Positions 30,991 through 40,332 of a DNA stretch of 40,464 nucleotides are shown in pieces. Position 1 is the first letter of the stretch. Each line of letters opens with the position of its first letter. Below the pieces are notes generated by a model. That model did no database searches, was not told the origin of the DNA, and worked only from the letters and a program-made list of their open reading frames with translations. Source of the DNA: a bacterium (GTDB lineage Bacteria; Patescibacteriota; Minisyncoccia; Phycocordibacterales; JAKAEA01); NCBI GenBank assembly GCA_021785065.1, contig JAJYGQ010000011.1, positions 1 through 40,464 of the forward strand, written 5' to 3'. Made by a program: the position numbers and the translations under genes.

Positions 30991-32508
30991 ATGAAAGGGG
31001 AAAAGAGTAACAAAATAGGCAGAAACGATCCCCGTCCATGCGGAAGGCTTAAGCCTAATGGTAGACCTTTAAAATATAAAGATTGTCATCTAAACATGGG
31101 CAGTGAATCTCTCAATACTCCTCCGCGTCGTTATTTTCATCCAGCATCGGGAATCGTCTTCGGGGGTGACGCTAATAGCTTGTCTCTTTATGAACGTAAT
31201 ACCCGTTTAATTGAGGGTATTGTCAGCATTTTTTCTATAAACAGTAAAAAGAATTGGCTAGAAATTAAGGATGGAATTACCCGCGACCACGTTAAAGAAT
31301 TGTATAGATTGATCACTTGGTTATGGCCATATGATACAGATATAAAAACGCTTTATCCCAAGCCCGAAAATAAGCTTCGGAGTTTGTATCTTGGTTGGAT
31401 GAGACCGGAATCCGTCCTGGATAGCGTTGTTCGATATTCCCTATACTGCGATGAAATATTGGTCATGAATCCGTTTCTTAATCCATGGACTATTGTTGAA
31501 GAATATAATCCTTTAGTACATCCCGAAGATTACGTTGCGGATACTGTTAAGTGGTTGTTTTTCATACTCCAAATATCGCCCTGGATATTAAGTGGTCATG
31601 TAATTTTATTACCTCACCCAGCTGATTTCGACTACAAATTTCGTCTAGAGACATGGAAACTGGCAGAGGAAAGAATGAAAAAGAAGACTAAGGCCGAGCA
31701 GCAGGAGTTGGTGGATGATCCGCAGTTTAAAAAATATTCCGACGCGGATTTTAAACGGATGTGGCTCAGTACTCCAACAGAAGCAATGAGAGTAAAGATA
31801 AAAGACCGCAATCCAGAACTTACTGAACAGCAAGTTCAGGAGATGCTAGATTATGTTCATAAATTAAAAAAATCTGATCCCTTGTATGCCAGTAATCCTA
31901 ACGAAAAAGGTAGTTTTGGAATGCACATATCTTCCTTGGGCGAAAATCTAGAGACGGGTCTGTATATAGCCCAAATCACTGGTTCTTATCTGTATACGGA
32001 TTTTAATTGGAGGTGGAAAGAAATTCTTTCTACAGCACAGGAAACGAAAAACGATTCTTTAAAGGATTGGAGTTTCATCACGCACGGTTTCCAAAAACTT
32101 GATTTTAAATTTTTAAATAATACGACCCCGCAATTTGCCAATCGAATTCGAGAAGAGGGAAGACTGGCAAGTATGCGAAATTTTTTACGCAAGACGTGGT
32201 TGGACATCTCGGGCAATCAAGATCAACGTTCCTTTGAGCAGATGTCTTTGAACTTCAAAGACGAATTAATCGAAGAGTATGGTAAAGCAGAAGTCGAATG
32301 GGAGAAAATTGATAAAAATCTTTTGAAGTGGGTGACCGGTGAGGGTGGGGTGGGTTCCATTTTGACTGCGGCTATGGATTGGAAACTACCAGCTCTAGGA
32401 TTCGCGATTGGGGCCATTGGCAATCTAATTTCCGCACAATATAATAGAAAAGAATACAAGAAAAACGTTCCGTTATCCGTGTTTGTCGATCTGAATAGAA
32501 AACGCTAA
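30991..32508 (+). CDS. 505-aa orphan protein with a degenerate SEC-C-like motif
   Basis: The N-terminus IGRNDPRPCGR followed by LKYKDCH resembles the SEC-C zinc motif (GRNDPCPCGSGKKYKKCH) with its first Cys replaced by Arg and a six-residue insertion. The remaining ~470 residues are not recognised: they are rich in Trp and Tyr, contain a charged helical region (KLAEERMKKKTKAEQQELV), and end with a Gly-rich hydrophobic segment (ALGFAIGAIGNLISAQ) and a basic tail. It is convergent with the serine recombinase (9-nt gap), so it is probably cargo of that element. SEC-C proteins are frequent in mobile and defence loci, but no function is claimed. Confidence 0.7.
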   Translation: MKGEKSNKIGRNDPRPCGRLKPNGRPLKYKDCHLNMGSESLNTPPRRYFHPASGIVFGGDANSLSLYERNTRLIEGIVSIFSINSKKNWLEIKDGITRDHVKELYRLITWLWPYDTDIKTLYPKPENKLRSLYLGWMRPESVLDSVVRYSLYCDEILVMNPFLNPWTIVEEYNPLVHPEDYVADTVKWLFFILQISPWILSGHVILLPHPADFDYKFRLETWKLAEERMKKKTKAEQQELVDDPQFKKYSDADFKRMWLSTPTEAMRVKIKDRNPELTEQQVQEMLDYVHKLKKSDPLYASNPNEKGSFGMHISSLGENLETGLYIAQITGSYLYTDFNWRWKEILSTAQETKNDSLKDWSFITHGFQKLDFKFLNNTTPQFANRIREEGRLASMRNFLRKTWLDISGNQDQRSFEQMSLNFKDELIEEYGKAEVEWEKIDKNLLKWVTGEGGVGSILTAAMDWKLPALGFAIGAIGNLISAQYNRKEYKKNVPLSVFVDLNRKR

Positions 32509-32517
32509 GCTGGGGGT

Positions 32518-33780
32518 CTATTCCATTTTTATTTGCTTATCTCTCATCACCACTCTGCTTCGGAGACATAACAATATCTCCCGTTTCTCGAAGATGCTGC
32601 CTTCTCGCAGAATGTGTTTGGTGTAGTTGCGGATATCGATATCGGTTGCCTTGATCACTCGCGGTTTTTCGCCCAGTAGCCCTGACTGAAATTTTTTGTG
32701 GCGTTCTATCTCGGCTTTGAGTTTTTCTTTGATGCCGATTTCGTCCAAATCTATTTTATCCATAAGCACGACTAGCTGCTCGACAAGGTCTTCTTCCCGC
32801 AGGTATTTCGCCTCGCAGCTTTTATCATGATATTTTGAGCAGATATAGTAGACGTAGCGGTGAATATTGCCGTTTTTTTGATGTTTCCATTTCTCGCAGG
32901 CGGTGATGCCGGATCCACAGTGGCCGCAGGTCATAAGGCGGGTGAAGGCGAATTCCTTACCGTAGGTACTCATGCTGTAGCTGTTTAAATTTTCTTGTAC
33001 TTTGTCGAAAAGCTCTTTGGTGATGATCGGCACGTGTTTGCCCTGATACCATTGACCGCCGCCGCGAGGATACTCGAATGAGCCGTAGTAGAAGGGATTG
33101 CGGAGCGCCATATACAGATTGCTCAAGGTTAGCGTCTTGCCATTGCGACCGGTGAATTTCAGGTCGTCCTTGAGCCAAGCATACACTTTTCGGCCCGACC
33201 ATCCTTCGTAGCCGACTTTCTCAAACAACTTTTTCATGATTGGTGCTCTATGCGGATCTATTGATACTTTGCATTTCTCATCTTTGTTTCGGCTGTTGAG
33301 GTAGCCGGTCGGCGCCACGCCCGGCCAGAGGCCCATCTCGCATCGCGCCCGCAGGCCGCGTTTGACGTTGATGACCTTGTTATCGTTTTCTAGCTTGGCT
33401 TGGCTGCCAAGAATCATCAGCAGGAATTTCTCGTTCGGGTTATTACTGAATTTCTGCCCGCCGTAGGTACGGATTTCTTTGAGAAGGCCTTGATCCATAA
33501 GATCGACGATTCTGCCCAGGTCACCGGCGTTGCGGCTGATGCGATCGGGTGCCCATGTCAGGATGCCATCAAACTTTCCCTGCTTGATTTCGTCGACGAT
33601 CTCGTTGAAGACCGGTCGCTGACCGGCTTCCTTGGCCGAATGCGACTCTTGTTTCGTCACGACGATATCAAGGTCGTTTTCCTTCGCCATCTTCTCCATT
33701 TCCTTGATTTGGCTCCCTATGGAGAGGATCTGCTTGTCTTCCTCCTCGGTGCTTTTACGGGCATAGAGGCAGTATTTAAT
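32518..33780 (-). CDS. Large serine recombinase without a canonical start codon
   Basis: About 420 aa if read from ATT at 33780. Site-specific recombinase. The catalytic motif YCLYARKSTEEE, with the nucleophile Ser codon at 33753-33751, lies upstream of the first ATG (33699), which would cut it off. The frame stays open to a TAA at 33900 but offers only ATT, ATA or CTG. Then come the resolvase core (GILTWAPDRISRNAGD), the recombinase domain (LYMALRNPFYYGSFEYP) and a zinc ribbon (CGHCGSG ... YYICSKYHDKSC), followed by a charged helical tail. Likely mobilises the neighbouring 505-aa gene. Confidence 0.85.
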   Translation of the reverse strand: MKYCLYARKSTEEEDKQILSIGSQIKEMEKMAKENDLDIVVTKQESHSAKEAGQRPVFNEIVDEIKQGKFDGILTWAPDRISRNAGDLGRIVDLMDQGLLKEIRTYGGQKFSNNPNEKFLLMILGSQAKLENDNKVINVKRGLRARCEMGLWPGVAPTGYLNSRNKDEKCKVSIDPHRAPIMKKLFEKVGYEGWSGRKVYAWLKDDLKFTGRNGKTLTLSNLYMALRNPFYYGSFEYPRGGGQWYQGKHVPIITKELFDKVQENLNSYSMSTYGKEFAFTRLMTCGHCGSGITACEKWKHQKNGNIHRYVYYICSKYHDKSCEAKYLREEDLVEQLVVLMDKIDLDEIGIKEKLKAEIERHKKFQSGLLGEKPRVIKATDIDIRNYTKHILREGSIFEKREILLCLRSRVVMRDKQIKME

Positions 33781-33862
33781 CCTTACGGGGCTTGTTGGTT
33801 TCGCCGTCAGCCCTACCGGCGTTGGTTGTATTGTTTGTATACACCCAAGTAATGACGCAACC

Positions 33863-33882
33863 CCTCCTGGGAGTCCAGGAGG
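33863..33882. repeat. Perfect 8-bp inverted repeat upstream of the recombinase
   Basis: CCTCCTGG and CCAGGAGG around GAGT. It lies within the open upstream frame of the recombinase. It could be part of the crossover or accessory site, or a hairpin in the leader. Confidence 0.4.
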
Positions 33883-34020
33883 AGTGGAGTTGGTAACTTA
33901 TAGCCCATTCTTCAGACGCTAACCTTGTTTCCTGAATTGTATGTCACGGACGTATCTGATTTTCCCATTAGGCACACACAAGGCCGATGCGGGGGGTTCC
34001 ATTTGTGGTGATCAAAAACG

Positions 34021-34511
34021 CTAAAAAATTTCGGTATTATTCCAAAAGTTTATACCAGCGAAAAATAAAATAAACACTATACCCAACACAAGAAAAAAAT
34101 TGAGCAAAATCTTGCGTATCTGGCCCACTTGTCATATTTTTTCACTTTTGGGTCTTGGCTAGTATCCATATTCTCTTTTATCGAACCAACCAATGAAGGA
34201 GAAGGTTTTCCTTTTGTTTCTCTGTAATGATTTATCAAATGTTGGCACCGTATAGAACCCCAAGCATTGAATAGATGTAATCCTGTACATGAACAAATTG
34301 AGAAAAGAAAAAATGTCCACGATGCAAGAATTATTTCCCAATCTATTATTTGCCCTCTCATAAAACTTAGAAAGGCGATTGATATTCCAAATGCTCCCGT
34401 AGATACCAGCAATACAATATGGTCTATCTCTTTCAGAGAATCTGTTTTTATTTTGTGATGCATATCCCAATTTTTCAGAGATAAATCGTCTCTTCTTTCG
34501 TCTTCGTTCAT
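34021..34511 (-). pseudogene. Small membrane protein gene with a probable frameshift
   Basis: Read simply, the protein is 144 aa (34077-34511) and stops within a membrane helix (ARFCSIFFLCWV). A one-base shift at the seven-base homopolymer 34093-34099 continues the helix as LVLGIVFILFFAGINFW and ends at 34021. Two earlier membrane helices are at about residues 30-50 and 58-82, with a soluble charged loop between 83 and 125. Either an assembly error, real decay, or programmed slippage. No family is recognised. Confidence 0.5.
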
Positions 34512-34712
34512 TACTATCTATAGTATCAAAAAAAGAGATACATACAATGAGGTGATAATTATTAGCTTTAATAAGAGGCGCAAAAACACAAAAAGAAATA
34601 AGTAGGTTTTAAGTAGCAACTTTTCTTTGGAATTCCTGAAAAAATCTTCAAAACTGGTAAACCTGATTCCAGTCCGCGATAACGTGGTCATTTGAACGCA
34701 TTTTGTCGCGCT

Positions 34713-34739
34713 ACCCGTCTTTTTTTAGGCGGGACGGGT
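34713..34739. promoter_or_regulatory. Inverted repeat upstream of the TrmB-like regulator
   Basis: ACCCGTC and GACGGGT, 13 nt apart, about 75 bp before the regulator start. Could be an operator or a decayed hairpin; evidence is limited to symmetry and position. Confidence 0.3.
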
Positions 34740-34814
34740 GGGTATAAAATTTCCGCAACTCACTATAGCGATGCTTGCCCAATCACTCAGGATGATATAT
34801 TGTTTGTCTCAAAC

Positions 34815-35492
34815 ATGACAACATTGGCGACAATTAACCACCTGAAAGCGGCAGGGTTCACGGACAACGAGGCCAATATCTATACGGCGCTCTTGGAGTT
34901 AGGACCGTCGGTCGCCAACGTCGTCGCCAAAAAGACCAAGATAAACAGAAGCACGACGTATGTTACTTTGGAGGCGCTTGTAAAAAGAGGGATTGTAAGT
35001 GTCTCCGACCAAAAGAAAGTGAGGATATATGGCGCTCAACCGGAGTATCTTGTCAGGTCCACCGAAGAATCGGCCAAATGTTATTCAAAGCTGGCCGATG
35101 AACTGAAAAAGTCTATATCCAAAATCCGCCGGATACGCGCCGGTGGTTCCCCGACGATTCAGACACTTGAGGGCGATAATGGTGTTGAAGCGGCCTACCA
35201 AGTGATATTTACGCAACGGAAAAGAGTGACTGGGATCTTACCCGACACTCCCGACTCTCGCGACAAGTTCAAGATGCTCGCTCACAAAGCCGACAAAGCC
35301 ATCTACCTCGGAAAAAAGCACAGGCCATTCTCGGCCGAAATATACATTTACGGCGATAATGTCGCGCTTGTTTCCAGTGAAGTAAAATCAGCTGTTATGA
35401 TAGAGAACAAAGGCATGACCGATCATTTCAGAACCCTCTTTGATTTGGCAAGTGCGAGGTTAGAAAGAACGGCAAGGAGAGGGAAAAAATAA
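34815..35492 (+). CDS. TrmB-family transcriptional regulator
   Basis: 225 aa from ATG at 34815 (MTTLATINHLKAAGF); the frame is open further up but those residues are unlike the family. The N-terminal winged helix is the TrmB type (LKAAGFTDNEANIYTALLEL, then KINRSTTYVTLEALVKRGIV). A helical linker follows, then a sensor-like domain (QTLEGDNGVEAAYQVIF, ITGILPDT-like, ending ENKGMTDHFRTLFDLAWK-like). The family in bacteria and archaea usually controls genes next to it, so the biosynthetic run 72 nt downstream is the probable target. Confidence 0.8.
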   Translation: MTTLATINHLKAAGFTDNEANIYTALLELGPSVANVVAKKTKINRSTTYVTLEALVKRGIVSVSDQKKVRIYGAQPEYLVRSTEESAKCYSKLADELKKSISKIRRIRAGGSPTIQTLEGDNGVEAAYQVIFTQRKRVTGILPDTPDSRDKFKMLAHKADKAIYLGKKHRPFSAEIYIYGDNVALVSSEVKSAVMIENKGMTDHFRTLFDLASARLERTARRGKK

Positions 35493-35563
35493 CTTTGTTC
35501 AGCTTCGTATTTTGTGATACTATAAAAACGTTTGCAATTAGATAGTGCAGTAATTCGGCTTAA

Positions 35564-37171
35564 ATGACTTTCATGTCTCGCCTACGTTACACCAAAACAA
35601 AACAGCGAGTAACGGTACCCGAGATAGTCTTGGAGCCGAACATTCGACGAGATTCCGCCATAGTTTTAGAGCCCTCAAAAATGGATACGGCTGTGGCCGA
35701 CGCAGTGTTTAAAGACCTCAAAGAAAAGACCTGCGACGATTGGAAGAAAGAGGCGGAAAAAACATCGCTCGACGTCTTCCGCAAAGCGGCCCACGAAGTT
35801 CCCGCGTATAACGATTTTCTTATAAAAAATAAGGTAAATCCCGACGATATAAACACGATAGAAGATTTTAAAAAAATTCCGTCAATCAGCAAGAAGGACT
35901 ATCTCCGCGTCTACAAATCAAAAGATCTGCACTGGAACGGCACGCTACACGTGCCGCTTGTTTTTACTTCCACCTCCGGCTCGACCGGCGAGCCATTCTA
36001 TTTTTCCAGGCAGGAGAACCTCGATTGGCAAACATCCATAATACACGAATTGTTTTTTAACAACGGCGACCCGAAGAAATCGACGTTGGTAATCATCGGG
36101 TTCGGTATGGGTGTGTGGATCGGCGGCACGATAACCTTCAGAGCTTACGAAATACTCGGACATCGTCGCAATTACCCAATCGCCATACTGCCGACCGGCA
36201 TCAATAAAAAAGAGATTTTCAATGCGTTAAGAAATCTGGCACCCAATTTTGAACAAACCATATTGATAGGGTACCCGCCGTTCATAAAAGATATCGTTGA
36301 CGAAGCGTCGGAATGGGAAGTTGATCTGAAAAAACTTAACGTAAGAATGACCTTCGCCGCCGAGGCTTTCACCGAAAAATTCAGGGATTATTTGGCGAAA
36401 AAAGTCGGTATGAAAAATCCTTGTTTAGACACGATGAATATCTACGGCACGGCGGATATCGGATCGGTGGCATTTGAGACTCCGCTCAGTATCCTAATTC
36501 GGAGAATCGCGATAAAAAAACCTGATCTATTTAAGGACATATTTAGCGATATACCGAAAACGCCGACACTTGCCCAATATCTGCCGCAATTCATAAACAT
36601 TGAATCCGTTAACGGCGAAATATTACTTACCGGCAACAACTCCGTGCCGCTGGTTCGGTATGCCGTCGGCGACCACGGTGGCGTTTACACCCACGATGAG
36701 CTTATGGCGAGACTGGAAAAGCACGGAGTCAAAATAAACGAAGAGATAGAAAAGGCCGGAATCGCCGGAACAATAAGTAAGTTACCGTTCGCGTTCGTCT
36801 ACGAGCGGAACGACATGTCCACCACGCTCTACGGACTTCAGATTTATCCGGAAACGATTCGCGAAATTCTCATTAAGTCCCCGTTCAGCAAGTACTTTAC
36901 GGGCAAGTTTACGCTCATGACGAAATTTGACGGTAATCAAGACCAGTATCTTGAAATAAACCTTGAGCAAAAGAAGAACGTCAAAGCGAGCAAGCTCATT
37001 CAATCACGCCTGCAAAATAAAATCATAAAAAATCTGCTTGAAAAAAATTCCGAATATAGGGAATTGCATAGATTCTTGGCCGACCGAGCGCATCCCAAAC
37101 TCGTTTTGTGGCCGGCGGAAGACCCTCTGTATTTCAAGCCTGGCGTTAAGCAGGCGTGGGTTAAGAAATAA
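35564..37171 (+). CDS. PaaK-like adenylate-forming ligase
   Basis: 535 aa. Member of the phenylacetate-CoA ligase branch of the ANL superfamily, which activates a carboxylic acid as its adenylate and passes it to CoA or another thiol. Seen: FTSTSGSTGEPFYFSR (P-loop-type core, residues ~127-142), AAEAFTEKFRDYLAKKVG, the adenine-side NIYGTADIGS (~289-298), and LVRYAVGDHGGVY (~364-376). The N-terminal ~40 residues are an extra head. The carboxylic acid and acceptor are unknown. First gene of a run spaced 23, 2, 0 and 4 nt. Confidence 0.82.
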   Translation: MTFMSRLRYTKTKQRVTVPEIVLEPNIRRDSAIVLEPSKMDTAVADAVFKDLKEKTCDDWKKEAEKTSLDVFRKAAHEVPAYNDFLIKNKVNPDDINTIEDFKKIPSISKKDYLRVYKSKDLHWNGTLHVPLVFTSTSGSTGEPFYFSRQENLDWQTSIIHELFFNNGDPKKSTLVIIGFGMGVWIGGTITFRAYEILGHRRNYPIAILPTGINKKEIFNALRNLAPNFEQTILIGYPPFIKDIVDEASEWEVDLKKLNVRMTFAAEAFTEKFRDYLAKKVGMKNPCLDTMNIYGTADIGSVAFETPLSILIRRIAIKKPDLFKDIFSDIPKTPTLAQYLPQFINIESVNGEILLTGNNSVPLVRYAVGDHGGVYTHDELMARLEKHGVKINEEIEKAGIAGTISKLPFAFVYERNDMSTTLYGLQIYPETIREILIKSPFSKYFTGKFTLMTKFDGNQDQYLEINLEQKKNVKASKLIQSRLQNKIIKNLLEKNSEYRELHRFLADRAHPKLVLWPAEDPLYFKPGVKQAWVKK

Positions 37172-37194
37172 TATTATTAATCATAAACACCAAC

Positions 37195-38316
37195 ATGAAG
37201 CCAATCGTATGGGATCCTAAAGATGAGAGCTTAGAGGAATTTAAGAAAAAACATGTCGTAAACGAAGTAGTGGATAGATACGACGAACTTCTGGAGGATC
37301 TCTTTTTAATCAGAAACCCAAGATTTAAATTCAATAAGGAATATAAAACGGAACTGGGAAAATTTATCGCGGACTATAAAGACGATAAGGACTTGAAAGG
37401 TTGCGGCCACTGGTTTTATTTTCCGTTCAGTAAAATACTCTGCCACTATTTGCCGGATAACGAGCATCAAGAAATCCGCACTGCCAGAAACAAAAATTTA
37501 ATAACCAAAGATGAGCAGGAAAAATTGTATAACGCGCGTGTCGGTATCACCGGTATGAGCGTTGGGAGCCACGCCGTGCTAACGTTAAGTCTTATTGGTG
37601 GTGGAAAATATCTCGCACTCGCCGATTTCGATGTTATTTCAGCGTCCAATCTGAACCGTATCCGATTTGATTTTACAAAAATAGGGAAAAGCAAGTGTTT
37701 AGTTGTCGCCGATCAGCTGTATAGAATGAATCCGTATGCGGAAATCAAAGCGTACGACAAGGGGTTAAGCGTTGAGAACCTGGACGAGTTTATGAATGGA
37801 TTAGACGTAATCGTGGATGCTCTCGATAATCTTGAGCTTAAAATACGAATGCGACTCAAGGCGAAAGAGCTGGGTATCCCGGTAATTATGGCCACCGACA
37901 ATGGCGACAATATCATCATTGACGTTGAGCGATACGATTTAAATAAAGATACCGAACTGTTCAATGGCGCCATCGGTCATGTTACGCTTAAAGAATTTCA
38001 AAATTTCAGGCCACAAGATTTGCCGAAGCTAGCCACGAAAGTTGCTGGCGCGAACGTGGTTGTGCCCAGAATGCTCGCTTCGATTTTAGAAGTTGGCAGA
38101 ACGATTTATTCTTGGCCGCAGCTCGGCGATGCCGCAACGCTTGCTGGCGTGGCCACGGCCTACGCGATTAAAAGAATTGCTTTGGATCAACCGGTAAAGA
38201 CAGGTAAATTTGAAGTGAATTTGGATGCGGTTTTTGACCCGGAATACGACGATAAGAAAGTGGCGGAACAGCGGGAAGCGGAACGGCGCAAATATCTTAG
38301 TGTTATTGGGTTGTAA
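37195..38316 (+). CDS. E1-like (ThiF/MoeB family) adenylyltransferase
   Basis: 373 aa. ThiF/MoeB/E1 enzymes adenylate a C-terminal carboxylate. Rossmann loop VGITGMSVGSHAV (residues ~117-129), LADFDVISASNLNRIRF (the DxD and R that hold ATP), GKSKCLVVADQL, and VIVDALDNLELKIRMRL. No zinc-binding Cys pairs are seen and no obvious catalytic Cys loop, unlike MoeB. The first ~105 residues are an extra domain. In some bacteria (for example mycobacterial MoeY) this module is fused to a nitroreductase; here the nitroreductase is the next gene, 2 nt away. Confidence 0.88.
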   Translation: MKPIVWDPKDESLEEFKKKHVVNEVVDRYDELLEDLFLIRNPRFKFNKEYKTELGKFIADYKDDKDLKGCGHWFYFPFSKILCHYLPDNEHQEIRTARNKNLITKDEQEKLYNARVGITGMSVGSHAVLTLSLIGGGKYLALADFDVISASNLNRIRFDFTKIGKSKCLVVADQLYRMNPYAEIKAYDKGLSVENLDEFMNGLDVIVDALDNLELKIRMRLKAKELGIPVIMATDNGDNIIIDVERYDLNKDTELFNGAIGHVTLKEFQNFRPQDLPKLATKVAGANVVVPRMLASILEVGRTIYSWPQLGDAATLAGVATAYAIKRIALDQPVKTGKFEVNLDAVFDPEYDDKKVAEQREAERRKYLSVIGL

Positions 38317-38318
38317 CT

Positions 38319-39371
38319 ATGGAGAAAACGCTGCGTGAAATAATTGATTATGCCGTTTGGGCCCCCTCCGGCGACAACTCGCAGCCCTGGTTTTTTAAAA
38401 TAAAGGGCGAGACGATCGAGCTCTATATCGACCCCGACAAAGATAATCCGATACTTAATTTTAAATTAAGCGGCACGTATATCTCCGCCGGTGCGGTCTT
38501 GGGAACCATTAAAATAGCCGCGACCCACTACGGATTGGAAGCTGAATTCAGACTATTTCCTAATCCTCAAGACAAAACTTTTATTGCTTCTATAAATTTT
38601 GTAAAAAGTTCTGCACAAGAGGACGAGCTTTTCCGATTTATAAAAGAGAGGTGCACCAATCGCAAGCCGTATAAAAACGTGTCGCTATCCTCCGAACAGA
38701 AACGGAAATTGTTTGATAGCGCCACAAATATTTCAGAAGCGAGGTTGGTAATTGTTGATGAAGCTCAAAAAGTAAAAAGCATCGCGAAAGCTTGCAGTAC
38801 AACAGAAAAAATTGCCCTTGAAACTCCGGCGCTTCATAGATTATTTTTTAAAAATCTTGTATGGAGCCGCGAAGAAGAACAGAAAAAAGGTATTGGACTG
38901 TACATTGTGACGCTTGAACTTCCGCCTCCCATCAGGCTTTTATTTAAAGTCTTGAAACATTGGAGCGTCGCGAAACTGCTTAATAAAATAGGATTTTCAA
39001 AAATTGCCGCAAAAGGTAATGCACGAACATACGCAAAGTCAGCGGCGCTTTGCGCGATAGTTATAAAAAATCACACGCCGCAAGAATTTATTAATGCTGG
39101 AAGATTGACACAGCGAGTCTGGCTTACTGCCACAGCACTAGGCTTAAGTGTACAACCAGTTACGGGCATTTTCTTTTTTATCACTAGATGGAAAAAAGGA
39201 GATGTGTCAGATTTTCTACCCAAGCATTTGCCGGAAATTCAAAAGGCGTACGAAATTGTTTACCCTGCTTTTGGTTTGGAAAATGAGACCATTGCCATGC
39301 ATTTGCGCCTTGGTATGACCAATAAGCCAACAGCAAGATCGTTGAGAGTAGAGCCGAAGATTGTTGTGTAG
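38319..39371 (+). CDS. Nitroreductase family protein (Acg-like)
   Basis: 350 aa, long for the family. The opening IIDYAVWAPSGDNSQPWFF is the nitroreductase FMN-binding start. CTNRKPY and LTQRVWLTATALGLSVQPVTG (residues ~265-285) match the Acg-type double-domain members. Family enzymes use FMN to reduce or oxidise ring systems, including oxidation of heterocycles in peptide natural products. The neighbour is an E1-like enzyme, a pairing seen as a fusion elsewhere. The stop is immediately followed by the next ATG. Confidence 0.82.
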   Translation: MEKTLREIIDYAVWAPSGDNSQPWFFKIKGETIELYIDPDKDNPILNFKLSGTYISAGAVLGTIKIAATHYGLEAEFRLFPNPQDKTFIASINFVKSSAQEDELFRFIKERCTNRKPYKNVSLSSEQKRKLFDSATNISEARLVIVDEAQKVKSIAKACSTTEKIALETPALHRLFFKNLVWSREEEQKKGIGLYIVTLELPPPIRLLFKVLKHWSVAKLLNKIGFSKIAAKGNARTYAKSAALCAIVIKNHTPQEFINAGRLTQRVWLTATALGLSVQPVTGIFFFITRWKKGDVSDFLPKHLPEIQKAYEIVYPAFGLENETIAMHLRLGMTNKPTARSLRVEPKIVV

Positions 39372-40328
39372 ATGGCAATATATATTTGGTACAGAAATAA
39401 ATTACACTATATCATTATGACCAACAGATTAAAAAAAGTTAATGAAATACTTGCCAAACTTCACCAATTAAAACTGGAAACGACTGACGCAAAAACGATT
39501 TACGCTATTAATGCGAATATTGATTTCTTCGAATCGCTTAAATCAATACCAAGATATATCACGTGGATTTTAAAAACCACACCAAAGCTTGATCCAGCTC
39601 GTTTATTGGAGTTGACCGATTTTTCATTTCCAGAATATGACGACCAGATGCACACAAAACTTATTGAAATGGAGAGAAAGGAATTTCCTGGTCTCATTAA
39701 GTTGTCAGTGAATGCTATCTATAATTTTATCGTTGAAAAACAACATGTTGTACTAGCTAGTTTAGGTGGCGGAGCCATGGAACTTGAAAGACAAGTTATC
39801 GAAAGATTAAAAAGAAATAATTTTCAAGGCAATGTGACATTTTTCGCTATTGATTTATCTAAATCAGCAATCGGTGTGGCTAAGAATAATCTTAAGAGTC
39901 TAGTTATTCCTATGCGAGACATTGCAAAGGTAAACGATGGAGAAATTAGAAAAGCCAAGAATTTTCAAGGTGTATTCCAGATAATCTTCTGCCAAGAGGA
40001 TATATTCCACCTTAACAATGCTGTGCTAACAGTTAAGTTTGACGCCGTGTACCATACTCTTTTTAAACACCACTTAACCTTAGAACAGAAAAATTTACTT
40101 GATGAAATGACCAGAAAAATTTCCGATAACACTTTTGAATATGATGGCTATCGTAGTTTTTTCGCGATGATCCCGCAAACGATTATTGGCTGGAGCAATC
40201 CGGTATTTTTAAATGCGGAAATTTTCTCCAATTTGCGCTTTGAGAAGAAAAAGGAGATCAAAAGTACTCGTGGCAATAAGGGGACACTGATATTCCACAA
40301 AGCCGGCTATTATTTGTTAAAATACTAA
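39372..40328 (+). CDS. SAM-dependent methyltransferase-like protein
   Basis: 318 aa from ATG at 39372, directly after the nitroreductase stop; an ATG at 39417 (MTNRLKKVNEIL) gives a more compact start. The first ~110 residues are helical. The Rossmann segment VVLASLGGGAMELERQVIE (SAM motif I) is followed by VTFFAIDLSKSAIGVAKNNL with the acidic residue that usually binds the SAM ribose, then QIIFCQEDIF. The C-terminal part is less clear. Substrate unknown; probably tailors the product of this gene run. Confidence 0.65.
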   Translation: MAIYIWYRNKLHYIIMTNRLKKVNEILAKLHQLKLETTDAKTIYAINANIDFFESLKSIPRYITWILKTTPKLDPARLLELTDFSFPEYDDQMHTKLIEMERKEFPGLIKLSVNAIYNFIVEKQHVVLASLGGGAMELERQVIERLKRNNFQGNVTFFAIDLSKSAIGVAKNNLKSLVIPMRDIAKVNDGEIRKAKNFQGVFQIIFCQEDIFHLNNAVLTVKFDAVYHTLFKHHLTLEQKNLLDEMTRKISDNTFEYDGYRSFFAMIPQTIIGWSNPVFLNAEIFSNLRFEKKKEIKSTRGNKGTLIFHKAGYYLLKY

Positions 40329-40332
40329 TGTT

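Noticed and set aside
34692-34814. Upstream start for the TrmB-like regulator
   Set aside because: The extra 41 residues are not family-like and cover an inverted repeat; the winged helix begins just after the ATG at 34815.
35564-37171. LuxE-type acyl-protein synthetase as the identity of the ligase
   Set aside because: The core motifs look closer to PaaK; LuxE remains a distant relative and no luxC, luxD or luciferase genes are near.
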